Positions 40,007 through 50,093 of a stretch of 64,000 nt of DNA are shown here, one piece after another. Source of the DNA: Actinomadura hibisca NBRC 15177 (lineage in GTDB: Bacteria; Actinomycetota; Actinomycetes; Streptosporangiales; Streptosporangiaceae); contig NZ_BCRO01000054.1 in NCBI RefSeq assembly GCF_001552635.1, forward strand, positions 41,284 to 105,283. Direction: 5' to 3'. The stretch's first letter is position 1, and the number at the start of each line of letters is the position of its first letter. The notes beneath the pieces were generated by a model. The model was not told the DNA's origin and ran no database searches. It worked only from the letters and a program-made list of their open reading frames with translations. The position numbers and the translations under genes were made by a program.

Positions 40007-40755
40007 CGTCCCTCCTCCATCCAGGTCGCGGCGGGGCCGTCCAGCACGATGTCCCACCGGTAGCCCAGCGACCACTCCGGCACCGACAGGTCGTGATCGT
40101 AGGTCGCCACGAGCCGGTCGCGCGCGGGTTGCTCGGTGACGGCCTGGAGGATCGGGTCGTAGGGGAACAGCGGGTCGCCGGGGAAGTACATCTGGGTGAC
40201 CAGCCGCTGCGTGAAAGCCTGCCCGAACAGCGAGAAGTGGATGTGCGCGGGCCGCCAGGCGTTGGTGTGGTTGCGCCACGGGTACGGGCCGGGCTTGATC
40301 GTGGTGAAGGCGTAACGGCCGTCGGCGTCGGTCAGGCAGCGGCCCGCGCCGGTGAAGTTGGGGTCCAGCGGCGCGGGGTGGTCGTCGCGCTGGTGGGCGT
40401 ACCGGCCTGAGGCGTTGGCCTGCCAGATCTCCACGAGCTGCCCGGCGACGGGGCGGCCGTCCGCGTCCAGCACGCGGCCGGTGACGGTGATGCGCTCACC
40501 GAGGGGTTCGCCCGGGTGCTGGCGGGTCAGGTCGTGGTCCAGCGCGGTGACGTCGGTGACGCCGAAGACCGGGCCGCTCAGCTCGACCGCGTCGGGGTCC
40601 TTCACCGTGACCAGCGGCTGCGTGGGGTGGCGCAGCACGCTGGAGCGGTAGGGGGCGTAGTCGCGCGCGGGGTGCGACGCGCCGGGCCGCGAGCCCTGCA
40701 ACCGCGCGATCTCCGCGTCGATGTCGGCCTGGACCGGCGGGCGGGGGGTGCTCAT
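40003..40755 (-). CDS. pcaH: Protocatechuate 3,4-dioxygenase, beta subunit
   Basis: A 250-residue iron-binding subunit. Fe ligands are visible as Tyr119 (SGRYAH), Tyr158 (GPYPW), His171 and His173 (AHIHFS). Their 39-, 13- and 2-residue spacings equal those of the Pseudomonas enzyme. With PcaG it cleaves protocatechuate between its hydroxyl carbons. ATG at 40755, 16 bases after the pcaF stop. Confidence 0.94.
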   Translation of the reverse strand: MSTPRPPVQADIDAEIARLQGSRPGASHPARDYAPYRSSVLRHPTQPLVTVKDPDAVELSGPVFGVTDVTALDHDLTRQHPGEPLGERITVTGRVLDADGRPVAGQLVEIWQANASGRYAHQRDDHPAPLDPNFTGAGRCLTDADGRYAFTTIKPGPYPWRNHTNAWRPAHIHFSLFGQAFTQRLVTQMYFPGDPLFPYDPILQAVTEQPARDRLVATYDHDLSVPEWSLGYRWDIVLDGPAATWMEEGR

Positions 40756-40771
40756 CTCGGGGGTTCCTTTC

Positions 40772-41946
40772 TCACCGGTCCAGGACCAGGGCGAGGCCCT
40801 GGCCGACGCCGATGCACAGTGACGCGACGCCCGCGCCGCCGCCGGAGGCCGCCAGGCGGTGCGCGAGCGTGCCCGCCAGGCGCGCGCCGGACGCGCCCAG
40901 CGGGTGGCCGATGGCGATCGCGCCGCCGGCGGGGTTGACCAGGGCGGGGTCGAGGTCGGGCAGGGCGGCCAGGCAGCCGAGGGTCTGCGCGGCGAACGCC
41001 TCGTTGATCTCGACGCTCGTCAGGTCGCCGAGGCCGAGCCCGGCGCGGCCCAGCGCGCGGCCGATCGCCTCGACGGGGCCAAGGCCGAACATCTGCGGCT
41101 CCAGCGCGGTGACGGCGCTGGCGCGAACGCGGGCGAGCGGCTCGCAGCCGAGTGCGGCGAGGCCGTCCTCGTCGGCGAGCAGCAGCGCGGCCGCGCCGTC
41201 GTTGAGGGGCGAAGAGTTGCCCGCGGTGACGGTGCCGTCGCGGCGGAACACCGGCTTGAGCCTGCCGAGGGCCTCCAGCGTGGAGGACGGCCGGATCGTC
41301 TCGTCGCTTTGGAGGTCGGTGCCGGGGACGCGCTCGACCTCGGCGGCGAAGACGCCGTCGTTCCAGGCGCGGTCGGCCTTGCGGTGGCTTTCGAGGGCGT
41401 AGGCGTCCTGGGCGTCGCGGCCGATGCCGTACCTGTCGGCGATCAGTTCGGCGCCCTCGCCGAGCGCGACCGTCCACGCGGGGTCCATGGCGGGGTTGAC
41501 CAGCCGCCAGCCGAGCGTGGTGGACACCAGCTCCTGGTTCCCGGCGGGGAAGGCGCGCTCGGGCTTGGGCAGCACCCACGGGGCGCGGCTCATCGACTCC
41601 ACGCCGCCCGCGACGACGATCGAGGCGTCCCCGACGGCGACGGCGCGGGACGCCTGGATCACCGCCTCCATGCCCGAGCCGCACAGCCGGTTGACGGTCG
41701 CGCCGGGGACGGTGACCGGCAGCCCGGCCAGCAGGACGGCCATGCGCGCGACGTCGCGGTTGTCCTCGCCCGCGCCGTTGGCGTTGCCGAAGATCACGTC
41801 GTCGATGCGGGCGGGGTCCAGCTCCGGGTTGCGGCCGACCAGGACGCGCAGCACGTGCGCGGCGAGGTCGTCGGGCCGCACGCCCGCGAGCGCGCCGCCG
41901 TACTTGCCGACCGGGGTGCGGACGGCGTCGGCGATGTAGACGTCCT

Positions 41947-41950
<4 letters not shown>
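40772..41950 (-). CDS. pcaF: 3-oxoadipyl-CoA thiolase
   Basis: A 392-residue thiolase with acylated Cys90 in NRLCGSGM, the GHPLGASGAR His motif and the second active Cys in SLCIGVGQG. It cleaves 3-oxoadipyl-CoA to succinyl-CoA and acetyl-CoA, the last step of the pathway. The ATG overlaps the pcaJ stop by four bases. Confidence 0.92.
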
Positions 41951-42587
<637 letters not shown>

Positions 42588-42588
<1 letters not shown>

Positions 42589-43370
42589 CAGGCGCGCACC
42601 GTCCCCCGTGTCGGAGACGCGGAAATCATGCGCCGCTCTACGCCCTTCGCGGCGGCTTGCTCGGGCGTCAGGGCGACGACCCGCTGCACGAACACGCCCG
42701 GGAGGTGCACTTCCTGCGGGTCCAGGAAGTCCACCAGCTCCTCGACCTCGGCGATGGTGACGCGGCCCGCCATCGCCGCGAGCGGGTTGAAGTTGCGGGA
42801 GGACTTGGCGAACACGAGGTTCCCGTACCGGTCGCCGCGCTGCGCCCGCACCAGGGCGAAGTCGGTGGTGATGCCGCGTTCCATCACGTACGACTGGCCG
42901 TCGAACTCGCGGACCTCCTTGGCGGGCGAGGCCACCGCCACCGAGCCGTCCGGGGCGTAGCGCCAGGGCAGGCCGCCTTCGGCGACCGCCGTGCCGACCC
43001 CGGCCGGGGTGAAGAAGGCGGGGATGCCGCAGCCGCCCGCGCGCAGCCGCTCGGCGAGCGTGCCCTGCGGGATCAGCTCGACCTCGACCTCGCCGCCCAG
43101 ATACTTGCGGGCGAACGTCCTGTTCTCGCCGATGTAGGAGCCGGTGACGCGGACGATCTGCCCGGCCTCCAGCAGCAGGCCGAGGCCGCCGCCGTCCACC
43201 CCGCAGTTGTTGGAGACCACGCTCAGGCCGCCGGGACCGGCCGCGTGCAGGGCGTCGATCAGCACGTTGGGCACGCCGCTCAGGCCGAAGCCGCCGACGG
43301 CGAGCGAGGCGCCGTCCCCGACGTCGGCCACGGCGCGCGCCGCGGTCGCCACCACCTTGTCCATCAGCAC
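42588..43370 (-). CDS. pcaI: 3-oxoadipate CoA-transferase, alpha subunit
   Basis: A 260-residue subunit with the CoA-transferase I signature VGGFGLSGVPNVLI near residue 26 and NNCGVDGGGLGLLL. It is the first gene of the pca operon. Starts at 43370 or 43364 are two codons apart; GAGGTG precedes them. The promoter region and operator repeats lie between this gene and the divergent regulator. Confidence 0.92.
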
Positions 43371-43375
43371 CTCAG

Positions 43376-43402
43376 ATGTTCGCCTGGTGAACTTTAGTTC
43401 AT
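43376..43402. promoter_or_regulatory. pca operator region
   Basis: Overlapping inverted repeats: GTTC-N7-GAAC (43378-43392) and TGAAC-TTTA-GTTCA (43388-43401), just upstream of pcaI and divergent from the IclR gene. The A+T-rich ATAATG next to them may be part of a -10 box. Likely binding sites for the double IclR regulator. Confidence 0.6.
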
Positions 43403-43498
43403 AATGTGGGGATCAGTGTGTGCCGACGTCCCCGCGATGTCAACCGCCCGGCCGGTGCCCGCGCCGGTACGGTGAGCGCGCCACCGGAGGGAGGACCC

Positions 43499-45142
43499 AT
43501 GCGGCAGACCGCGCCGCGCACATCCGTCGAACCCGTCGCCGAGCCCGCCGTCGGCCCGCTGGAGCGCGGGCTCCAGGTCGTCCGGGCCCTGTGCGACGGC
43601 CCGCAGCGCCCGGCCGACCTGGTGCGCGGCACCGGGCTGGTGCGCTCGACCGTGGACCGGGTCGTCAGCACGCTCGCGCAGATGGGCTACGTGCGCTGGC
43701 AGGGCCGCGAGGTCGCCCCCGCGCCCCGGCTGATGGAGCTGGGCAACGCCTACCTGACGGCGGGCGGCCTCCCGGCGGCGCTCGCCGCGCCCGCGCTGGA
43801 GCTGTCGGAGGCGCTGGACGAGTCGGTCTCGCTCGCCGTCGCCGACCGGGACGGCGTGCGGTTCGTCCTCCAGTCGCCGCGCCGCCGCGCCATGTCGGTG
43901 TCGTTCCGCGTCGGCGACCTGCTGCCCGCCGAGCTGTGCGCGCCCGGCGCGATCTTCGCCGCCGATTGGGACACCACCGCCTGGCACGCCTGGGAGCGGC
44001 GGGTGGCGGGCGCGCACGACGACGTCCCGCGCTTCTCGGTCCCCGCCGAGGGCCGCGCGGACGCCGCCGCGCGCCTGCGCCGCCGCACCGCCGACTTCGA
44101 GCGCACCGGCTGGGCCGAGGACGACCAGCTCATAGAGCCCGGCCTCATCGCGATCGCCGTGCCCGCCCGCACGCCGGACGGCGCGGTCGCGTGCGCGGTC
44201 AGCGTGGTCAGCCACACCAGCCGCCACACCGTCGCCTCGCTGCGCGAGCACGCGTTGCCGGAGCTGCGCGCGTCGGTGCGCCGTATGGAGGCCGCGCTCG
44301 CCGCGCCGCCCGCCGCTCCCCCGGCCCGCCGCACCGGCGTGGACCGCAGCCGCGAGGCCAAGGAGGAGCTGGGCCCGGACTTCCTCCAGTCGTTGCAGCG
44401 CGGGCTGGCGGTCATGGTCGCGCTCGACGTCCCCGGCGGCGCGACCATCGCCGAGGCCGCCGCCGCGACCGGCCTGCCCCGCGCGACGGCGCGGCGCGCG
44501 CTGGCCTCGCTGTGCGCGCTCGGGTACGCGGCCGAGTCCGGCGGCCGGTTCGCGCTGCTGCCGCGCGTCCTGGACCTCGGGTACGCGGGGCTGAGCGGGC
44601 TGACGCTGGAGGAGATCGCCGCGCCGCACCTGCGCCGCCTGGTGGAGGAGGTGGGCGACTCGGCGTCGTTGTCGGTGCTGGAGGGCGCCGACGTCCGCTA
44701 CGTCGCGCGCGCCCCCGCCGGGCGGATCATGAGCGTGGCGATCAGCGTCGGGACGCGCTTCCCCGCCTACGCCACCTCCATGGGCCGGGTCCTGCTGGCC
44801 GGGCTCGACGAAGCCACCGCCCGCGACCTGCTCGAACGCTCCGACCGCCGCGCTCTCACCGCCCGCACCCGCACCGGCGTCGCCGACCTGGCGCGGGAGG
44901 TGGCGCGGGTGCGCGCGGACGGCCACGCCCTGGTGGACCAGGAGCTGGAGGAGGGCCTGCGGTCGCTGGCGGTGCCGGTCCGCGACCGCGCGGGCCGGGT
45001 CGTCGCGGCCGCCAACCTCGCCGCCCACGCGGGCCCCGAACCGCCCGAACGCACGCGGGAACGGCTGCTGCCCGCTCTAGCGGCCGCCGCGCGGGCGATC
45101 GAGACCGACCTGGCGGTGGTCACCGAACACCGCCCGCGCTGA
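43499..45142 (+). CDS. Fused double IclR-type regulator of the pca operon
   Basis: A 547-residue protein made of two complete IclR units. Unit 1 (about 15-265) has a winged helix (LERGLQVVRALCDGPQRPAD, RSTVDRVVSTLAQMGYV) and an effector domain. Unit 2 (about 290-540) repeats this (LQRGLAVMVALDVPGGATIA, ATARRALASLCALGYA, VRYVARAPAGRIMSVAISVG, RFPAYATSMGRVLLAG). Ordinary IclR proteins are about 260 residues. It is divergent from pcaI and probably senses protocatechuate or 3-oxoadipate (inference). GGAGGGAGG precedes the ATG at 43499. PcaR is the natural name if function is confirmed. Confidence 0.88.
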   Translation: MRQTAPRTSVEPVAEPAVGPLERGLQVVRALCDGPQRPADLVRGTGLVRSTVDRVVSTLAQMGYVRWQGREVAPAPRLMELGNAYLTAGGLPAALAAPALELSEALDESVSLAVADRDGVRFVLQSPRRRAMSVSFRVGDLLPAELCAPGAIFAADWDTTAWHAWERRVAGAHDDVPRFSVPAEGRADAAARLRRRTADFERTGWAEDDQLIEPGLIAIAVPARTPDGAVACAVSVVSHTSRHTVASLREHALPELRASVRRMEAALAAPPAAPPARRTGVDRSREAKEELGPDFLQSLQRGLAVMVALDVPGGATIAEAAAATGLPRATARRALASLCALGYAAESGGRFALLPRVLDLGYAGLSGLTLEEIAAPHLRRLVEEVGDSASLSVLEGADVRYVARAPAGRIMSVAISVGTRFPAYATSMGRVLLAGLDEATARDLLERSDRRALTARTRTGVADLAREVARVRADGHALVDQELEEGLRSLAVPVRDRAGRVVAAANLAAHAGPEPPERTRERLLPALAAAARAIETDLAVVTEHRPR

Positions 45143-45179
45143 GCGGCCCTCAGTCCTCCGGCGGCCCGCTAGCCGGGCG

Positions 45180-46385
45180 TCACCTCTCGGGCCGGTCGAA
45201 GGCCTGGTCAGGGGCCTGCTCGGGGGTCTGGTCGGGCGCGCCGGTCCAGTCCAGGCAGACGATCACGGCGTCGTCGGCGAGGCGGGCGTCCAGGGTGTGG
45301 GCGAGCAGCTCGTGCATCAGCGTGCGCACGACCTCCGGCGGGCTCTGCAACCGTGTCCGGCTCAGCACGCGCGGCAGCGTGAAGGTGCCGTAGACCTGCC
45401 CGTCGGCCGCCAGCGAGTTGTGCGCGCCGTCGCTGACGACGATCAGCCGGTCCCCCGCGCGCACGGTGAACTCCTGCTCCTCGTACTCGGTGTCGTTGAA
45501 CATCCCGAGCGGGAGTTGCGGGTCCAGCTCGATCGGGGTCACCGCGCCGTCGCGCAGCCGGTAGAGCTGGGGCGAGCCCGCGTCGATCGCCGCCACCCGG
45601 CCGGTGCGCAGGTCGAAGCGCAGCAGCAGGGTGCCGACGTGCCGGTCGCCGCGGTGCTGGGTGTAGATCGCCTCGTTGGCGAGGGCGGCCTGCTCGGGCA
45701 GGTCGGCGTCGGAGCGGCGGGCGTTGCGCAGCGCGCCGATGGTGAGCTGGGTGAGCAGGGCCGCGTCGATGCCCTGGCCCATGCCGTTGGTGACCGACAC
45801 GATCAGGTGGTCGGGGGACGCCGCCCAGTCGAAGTTGTCGCCCCACACCGCGTAGGCGGGCTCCAGCTGCCCGGCCAGCCAGAAGTGGTCGGTCCGGCAG
45901 GAGCGGCCGGGCAGCAGCTCCCACTGGATCTCGGCGGCCAGCGTGAGGCGGACCCGCCGCCGCGCGCGCCGGAACACGTCGGTGCGGGTGTCGGCGACCG
46001 CCAGCGCCCGCGCCACGATCGTCGCGGCGGCCGCCAGCTCCTCGGCCGTGGCGGCGTCCGGCGGCCCGTCGCAGATGGCGGTCAGCACGCCGAGCCGGTC
46101 GCCGTAGACCGTCAGCGGCAGGTGCAGCCGGTGTTCCCCGCCCTCCTGCTCGGGGACCGGCCGCTGCGCGGCGAACGCCCGTCCGGCGAGGCTCGACTCG
46201 ATGCGCAGCGGCCGGGCGGCGGCGCAGACCGGCACCAGGTAGTCGATCTGGTAGTCCGCCAGCCACAGCTCGACGTCGCGCGCGCCGAAGGCGGAGGTGA
46301 GGGCCTGGCGGGCGGCGTCGGCGACCTGGTGCGGGCCGGTCCGCCACAACGCCCGCTCGATGCTGGGGAGCCGGTCACTGGTCAT
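45180..46385 (-). CDS. SpoIIE-type PP2C phosphatase with GAF-like sensor (module A)
   Basis: A 401-residue protein. Residues about 10-140 form a GAF-like sensor (DVELWLADYQIDYLVPVC) and 165-390 a PP2C/SpoIIE domain. The metal motif is WGDNFDW, not GGDWYD, and VTNGMGQGIDAALL replaces the usual GDVxGHG; this variant is common in actinomycetes and probably active. LIVVSDGAHNS and LADDAVIVCLDW complete the fold. The C-terminal Gln/Asp-rich tail is short. It is divergent from the MarR gene at 46473. Confidence 0.82.
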   Translation of the reverse strand: MTSDRLPSIERALWRTGPHQVADAARQALTSAFGARDVELWLADYQIDYLVPVCAAARPLRIESSLAGRAFAAQRPVPEQEGGEHRLHLPLTVYGDRLGVLTAICDGPPDAATAEELAAAATIVARALAVADTRTDVFRRARRRVRLTLAAEIQWELLPGRSCRTDHFWLAGQLEPAYAVWGDNFDWAASPDHLIVSVTNGMGQGIDAALLTQLTIGALRNARRSDADLPEQAALANEAIYTQHRGDRHVGTLLLRFDLRTGRVAAIDAGSPQLYRLRDGAVTPIELDPQLPLGMFNDTEYEEQEFTVRAGDRLIVVSDGAHNSLAADGQVYGTFTLPRVLSRTRLQSPPEVVRTLMHELLAHTLDARLADDAVIVCLDWTGAPDQTPEQAPDQAFDRPER

Positions 46386-46472
46386 CGTGTCGCCTTCGGT
46401 TCGGGGCCGCCGTGGACGAGCCGTGGCGAACGGTGATGCCGGGGGTGGTCGCCCGCCGACAAGGAGGGAGAG

Positions 46473-46979
46473 GTGTGTAACAGTGGGGTCATGGCCGCAT
46501 CACGAGGAACCCGCCCGCCGTCGGAGGACGTGGAGGAGCTGGCGGCCGCGCTCGACGGGCCCGTGGGGACGCTGACGGCGGTCTGGGCCACGCGCCACCT
46601 GCACGCTCCCGTGCCGGTGACGCAGCTGCGCGTGCTGTTCGTCGTGGAGCGCCACGGCCGGGTCAACGTTACCGGCATAGCGGAGGAACTGGACGCGCTG
46701 TTGTCGTCGGCCAGCAGGCTCTGCGGCCGGCTGGAGGCGACCGGGATGCTGGAGCGCGCCCCCGCCCCCGACCGGCGCGCGATCATGTGGCGGCTCACCC
46801 CGCAGGGCGCCGGGCTGCTGGCGCGGCTGCGGCAGGAGCGGTTGCGCGACCTGGCCGAGGTGCTGGAGACCATGTCCGCCACCGACCGCGCCGCGCTGCT
46901 GACGGTGCTGCGCCGCTTCGACGAGGCGGCGGCCGGGCGCGAGGACGGCCGCACGACGCCGTTCTCGATGCCCGCCTGA
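46473..46979 (+). CDS. MarR-family regulator (module A)
   Basis: A 168-residue winged-helix regulator: VTGIAEELDALLSSASRLCGR is the recognition region and RAPAPDRRAIMWRLTPQG the wing. AAGGAGG lies five bases before the GTG at 46473 and 23 bases before the ATG at 46491, so the GTG is preferred. It is divergent from the SpoIIE gene and similar to the MarR gene at 48934. Ligand and targets are unknown. Confidence 0.83.
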   Translation: MCNSGVMAASRGTRPPSEDVEELAAALDGPVGTLTAVWATRHLHAPVPVTQLRVLFVVERHGRVNVTGIAEELDALLSSASRLCGRLEATGMLERAPAPDRRAIMWRLTPQGAGLLARLRQERLRDLAEVLETMSATDRAALLTVLRRFDEAAAGREDGRTTPFSMPA

Positions 46980-47143
46980 CGACAACACGCACCCGTCAGG
47001 CCACCGTCCGTATATATTTGCCGCGTGGCAAGCAGGTGGGGAGTCTGCGGTCCTCCCTTGGAACGCGGATACGATGCCGCACCCCATGGCGGACGGCCCC
47101 GCGCGTCCACCACGGGACGGCCCTTCCTGCGCCACGATGCCGG

Positions 47144-48838
47144 TCACGGCGCGGGCGCCGTGCCGTCGGGCGTGCGCCCCGCCGGACGGCACGGCGCCTC
47201 TTCCGCCGCCTCGCCCGCGGCACGGCCCGCGGTACGGGCCGCCGGGGCGGCCGGCTCCGGAACGGGCGCGCCCCGCTGTGCCGGGACGGGCGGCAGGTGG
47301 GCCAGGAGCAGGCACGTGTCGTCCTCGCGGGCGCTGTCGGTCAGCATGTCCCCCAGCACCCGGTCGGCGGCCTGCTGGAGGTCGTCGCCCGCCGCCGAGA
47401 ACACGCGCGCCAGCCTCCGCAGGCCCGCCCGCAGGCTGGAGTCGCGGCGCTCGATCAGGCCGTCGGTGAACAGCAGCAGCGTGTCGCCCGGTTCCAGCCT
47501 CGTGCTCCGCACGCGGTGCTCGATCCCGTCGGCGGGCGCGCCCAGCAGCGGGTCGGTGCCGTCGAGGGTCCGCACGCGGCCGTCGGCGGCGCGCAGCAGC
47601 GGCGGCGGGTGCCCGGCGTTGGCCCAGCGGAGCCGTCCCTGGGGCGTGACCTGCATGACCAGGGCGGTGGCCAGCGCGTCGGGTTCCAGGTGGACCAGCA
47701 GCCGGTGCATCCGGTCCAGGACGTCGCCGGGCGTGGCCGCCTCCAGCGCGTAGGCGCGCAGCGCGGTGCGCAGGCGGCCCATGAGGGTGGCGGCGCGCAG
47801 GCCGTGCCCGGCGACGTCGCCGATGGCGGCGAAGGTGTGGGCGTCGGGGCGCTCGAACGCGTCGTACCAGTCGCCGCCGACGTTCAGCCCGGTCTCGGCG
47901 GGCAGGTAGCGGGCGGCGTACTCCAGGCGTCCGCCGGTGGGCAGCTCGGTGTGCATCGCCTTCTGGAGGCGCTGGGCGACGTCGTGCTCGTACCGGTAGC
48001 GCATCGCGTTGTCCAGGGCGACGGCGCAGAGCCGGGTCAGCTCGATGTAGGCGGCCACGTCGTCGGCGGTCAGCGGCACGTCGCTCGGGGTGTAGGTCAC
48101 CACGCCGAGCACGCGTTCTCGCGAGGCCAGCGGCACCGCCAGCATCTCGTCGGGAGCGGCGACGGACGTCAGCGCCGCGACCTCCAGCGGCGGACGGGGC
48201 CCGGCGTGGTGCGGCTGCCCCGTCTGGAACGCCCGCTGCGCCAGCGGCGGGGGCGTCAGGGGGCGCAGCGGCGCGGGCACGACGGTCAGGGGCGGCGCGT
48301 AGGCGGTCAGCACCCGCCCTTCCCCGGCCAACCAGAAGCCCGGCTCGACCAGGCGTTGGGCGCGGACGAGGGCGTGCAGGCGACCGAGAATCCGCTCCTG
48401 GTCCAGCGACGCCGACAGGACGGTCCCGGCGTGCGCCAGGAACGACAGCCGCGACCGGGCGCTCTCGGCGGCGGCGCGGTCCCGGCGCGCGGTCTCCAGC
48501 AGGCCGTCGCGCGTCCGGTCGGCCTCGCGCAGCCGGTCGTACTGGTCGGCCAGCAGGTCGAGCAGGGCGGCGGCGTCGGCGGGCGGCGCGCCGGGCAGGT
48601 CGGGGCCGGGGGCGGGGACGGCCATCACCGGGTCGCCGGGCGCGGCGCCCGGCTCGTCGAGGAAGGCGCGCAGGCGGCGGGCCCGGCCGTCGCCGGTCAG
48701 GACCAGGCGCGGCGTCGCCGCCGGGCGCCGCTCCAGCGCCAGGCGCAGCGCGAGCGCCAGCGGGACCTGGTCGGCGGGGTCGACGCCGTGCCGCCGCGCG
48801 GTGGTGAGGGCGGCGAGCGCCGCGTCGGCGGGGTTCAC
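47144..48838 (-). CDS. SpoIIE-type PP2C phosphatase with GAF sensor (module B)
   Basis: A 564-residue enzyme. An N-terminal alpha/beta segment (about 1-75) and a short coiled-coil (DQYDRLREADRTRDGLLETA, about 95-130) lead into a GAF domain (about 140-290). The PP2C domain is canonical: VGGDWYDAF, IGDVAGHGLRAATLMG, NAGHPPPLLR and LFTDGLIERRD. The last 45 residues are Ala/Pro-rich and low in complexity. It presumably dephosphorylates an anti-anti-sigma factor. Divergent from the MarR gene at 48934. Confidence 0.88.
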   Translation of the reverse strand: MNPADAALAALTTARRHGVDPADQVPLALALRLALERRPAATPRLVLTGDGRARRLRAFLDEPGAAPGDPVMAVPAPGPDLPGAPPADAAALLDLLADQYDRLREADRTRDGLLETARRDRAAAESARSRLSFLAHAGTVLSASLDQERILGRLHALVRAQRLVEPGFWLAGEGRVLTAYAPPLTVVPAPLRPLTPPPLAQRAFQTGQPHHAGPRPPLEVAALTSVAAPDEMLAVPLASRERVLGVVTYTPSDVPLTADDVAAYIELTRLCAVALDNAMRYRYEHDVAQRLQKAMHTELPTGGRLEYAARYLPAETGLNVGGDWYDAFERPDAHTFAAIGDVAGHGLRAATLMGRLRTALRAYALEAATPGDVLDRMHRLLVHLEPDALATALVMQVTPQGRLRWANAGHPPPLLRAADGRVRTLDGTDPLLGAPADGIEHRVRSTRLEPGDTLLLFTDGLIERRDSSLRAGLRRLARVFSAAGDDLQQAADRVLGDMLTDSAREDDTCLLLAHLPPVPAQRGAPVPEPAAPAARTAGRAAGEAAEEAPCRPAGRTPDGTAPAP

Positions 48839-48933
48839 GGCGCGGACGTCCGTTGCCGCGGTGCATCAATCCGTCCGGGCAGGGCAGAGAGGCGAGAAAC
48901 GCGACCATCGATGACCGAGGGTGAGGACAGCCG

Positions 48934-49389
48934 ATGACCCAGTCCACCCAACAGGCCGAACAGCGGTTCGACCCGCGCACGCTGGAGGAGGCGGGCCGCG
49001 CCTTCGTCAGCACCTGGTGCCGTTCGCAGCAGGAGGTGGCCGGGCACGTGCCGCCCTCCCAGCTGCACGCCCTGGAGACGATCAGCGCCCGGCCCGACAT
49101 CAGCGTGCGCGACCTGGCCGCCGAGCTGCACGCCATCCCGTCCTCGGCCAGCCGGCTGTGCGACCGCCTGGTGGCGGCGGGCCTGCTGGAGCGGCTGCCC
49201 AACGACGCCGACCGGCGGCTGGTGGCGCTGCGGCTCACCGTCGCGGGCGAGGAACTGATGCGCGACGTCGCCCGGCAGCGCCGCCGGGACCTGGCGGCGG
49301 TGCTGGACCGGCTGTCGGCCGAGCAGCGCGCCCGGCTCGTCGACGGCCTGACCGCCTTCGCCGACCACGTCGGCCAAGCCCGCCACTGA
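48934..49389 (+). CDS. MarR-family regulator (module B)
   Basis: A 151-residue regulator closely similar to that of module A: VRDLAAELHAIPSSASRLCDR then LLERLPNDADRRLVALRLT. ATG at 48934. It is divergent from the SpoIIE gene of module B and is followed by a weak hairpin (GCCGCCG / CGGCGGC at 49405-49421). The palindrome at 49447-49460 may be one of its sites. Confidence 0.85.
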   Translation: MTQSTQQAEQRFDPRTLEEAGRAFVSTWCRSQQEVAGHVPPSQLHALETISARPDISVRDLAAELHAIPSSASRLCDRLVAAGLLERLPNDADRRLVALRLTVAGEELMRDVARQRRRDLAAVLDRLSAEQRARLVDGLTAFADHVGQARH

Positions 49390-49446
49390 CCTCACCTGCC
49401 ACCCGCCGCCGGCACGGCGGCCGGCGCGACCGCCCGCGCCGAATAG

Positions 49447-49460
49447 TTGTCGAGCGACAA
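49447..49460. promoter_or_regulatory. TTGTCG-AG-CGACAA palindrome
   Basis: Perfect 6-bp inverted repeat with a two-base spacer, the size of a MarR operator, between the MarR gene and the thioesterase gene. A looser TTGTC-N4-GGCAA follows at about 49463-49476. Confidence 0.45.
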
Positions 49461-49621
49461 TCTTGTCATGCGGCAATAGTAGGGCCGCGTTCCCGCGCCG
49501 CGCCATCCGGGGGCCGCGCGCCCGGCACGGAACCACCGCACTATGCCAGCCGTCCGGGAATGCGGCCGGGCCGGGGCGGGTTGCCGCCGGTACGGTCCCG
49601 TCCCCTCGTAGATTGGCTCCC

Positions 49622-50044
49622 ATGTCCGATCTGTTCTCGGTTCCCGTCACCGTCCGCGGCTACGAACTCGACACCCAGGGCCACCTGAACCAGGCCGTCT
49701 ACCTCCAGTACGCCGAGCACGCCCGCTGGGAGTGCCTGAAGGCGGCCGGGATCGCCACCGACGACCTGCTCGGGACCGGGATCGGCCCGGTGACGCTGGA
49801 GACGACCGTAAAGTACCGGCGCGAGCTGCGCGGCGGCGACGAGGTCGAGGTGACGTGCCGCTTCGTGTTCGGCGAGGGCAAGACCTTCACGATCGAGCAG
49901 CGGGTGCGCAGGGCCGACGGGACGGTGGCGGCGGAGGTGTCCAGCGTGTGCGGGCTGCTGCACCTGACCGAGCGACGCCTGATCGCCGACCCCGGCGGGC
50001 ACCTGCGCGCGCTGGCGTCCGACCCCGCCGCGCTCGGCGCCTGA
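49622..50044 (+). CDS. Acyl-CoA thioesterase (hotdog fold, 4HBT/YbgC type)
   Basis: A 140-residue single-hotdog protein: strand VRGYELDTQGHLNQAVYLQY, with Asp/His-Asn positions of the 4-hydroxybenzoyl-CoA thioesterase family, the long helix EHARWECLKAAG, and KYRRELRGGDEVEV. It hydrolyses an acyl-CoA; the substrate cannot be told from sequence. ATG at 49622, without a strong Shine-Dalgarno sequence. Confidence 0.83.
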   Translation: MSDLFSVPVTVRGYELDTQGHLNQAVYLQYAEHARWECLKAAGIATDDLLGTGIGPVTLETTVKYRRELRGGDEVEVTCRFVFGEGKTFTIEQRVRRADGTVAAEVSSVCGLLHLTERRLIADPGGHLRALASDPAALGA

Positions 50045-50093
50045 TCGTGCGCACGGCCGACGGCGGGCCCCGTATGAACGTAGGCTGAAGGCC

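Noticed and set aside
47018..47031. TTGCC-N4-GGCAA hairpin as a terminator
   Set aside because: The stem is only five bases and the A+T-rich run is on the wrong side for the MarR gene; too weak to annotate.
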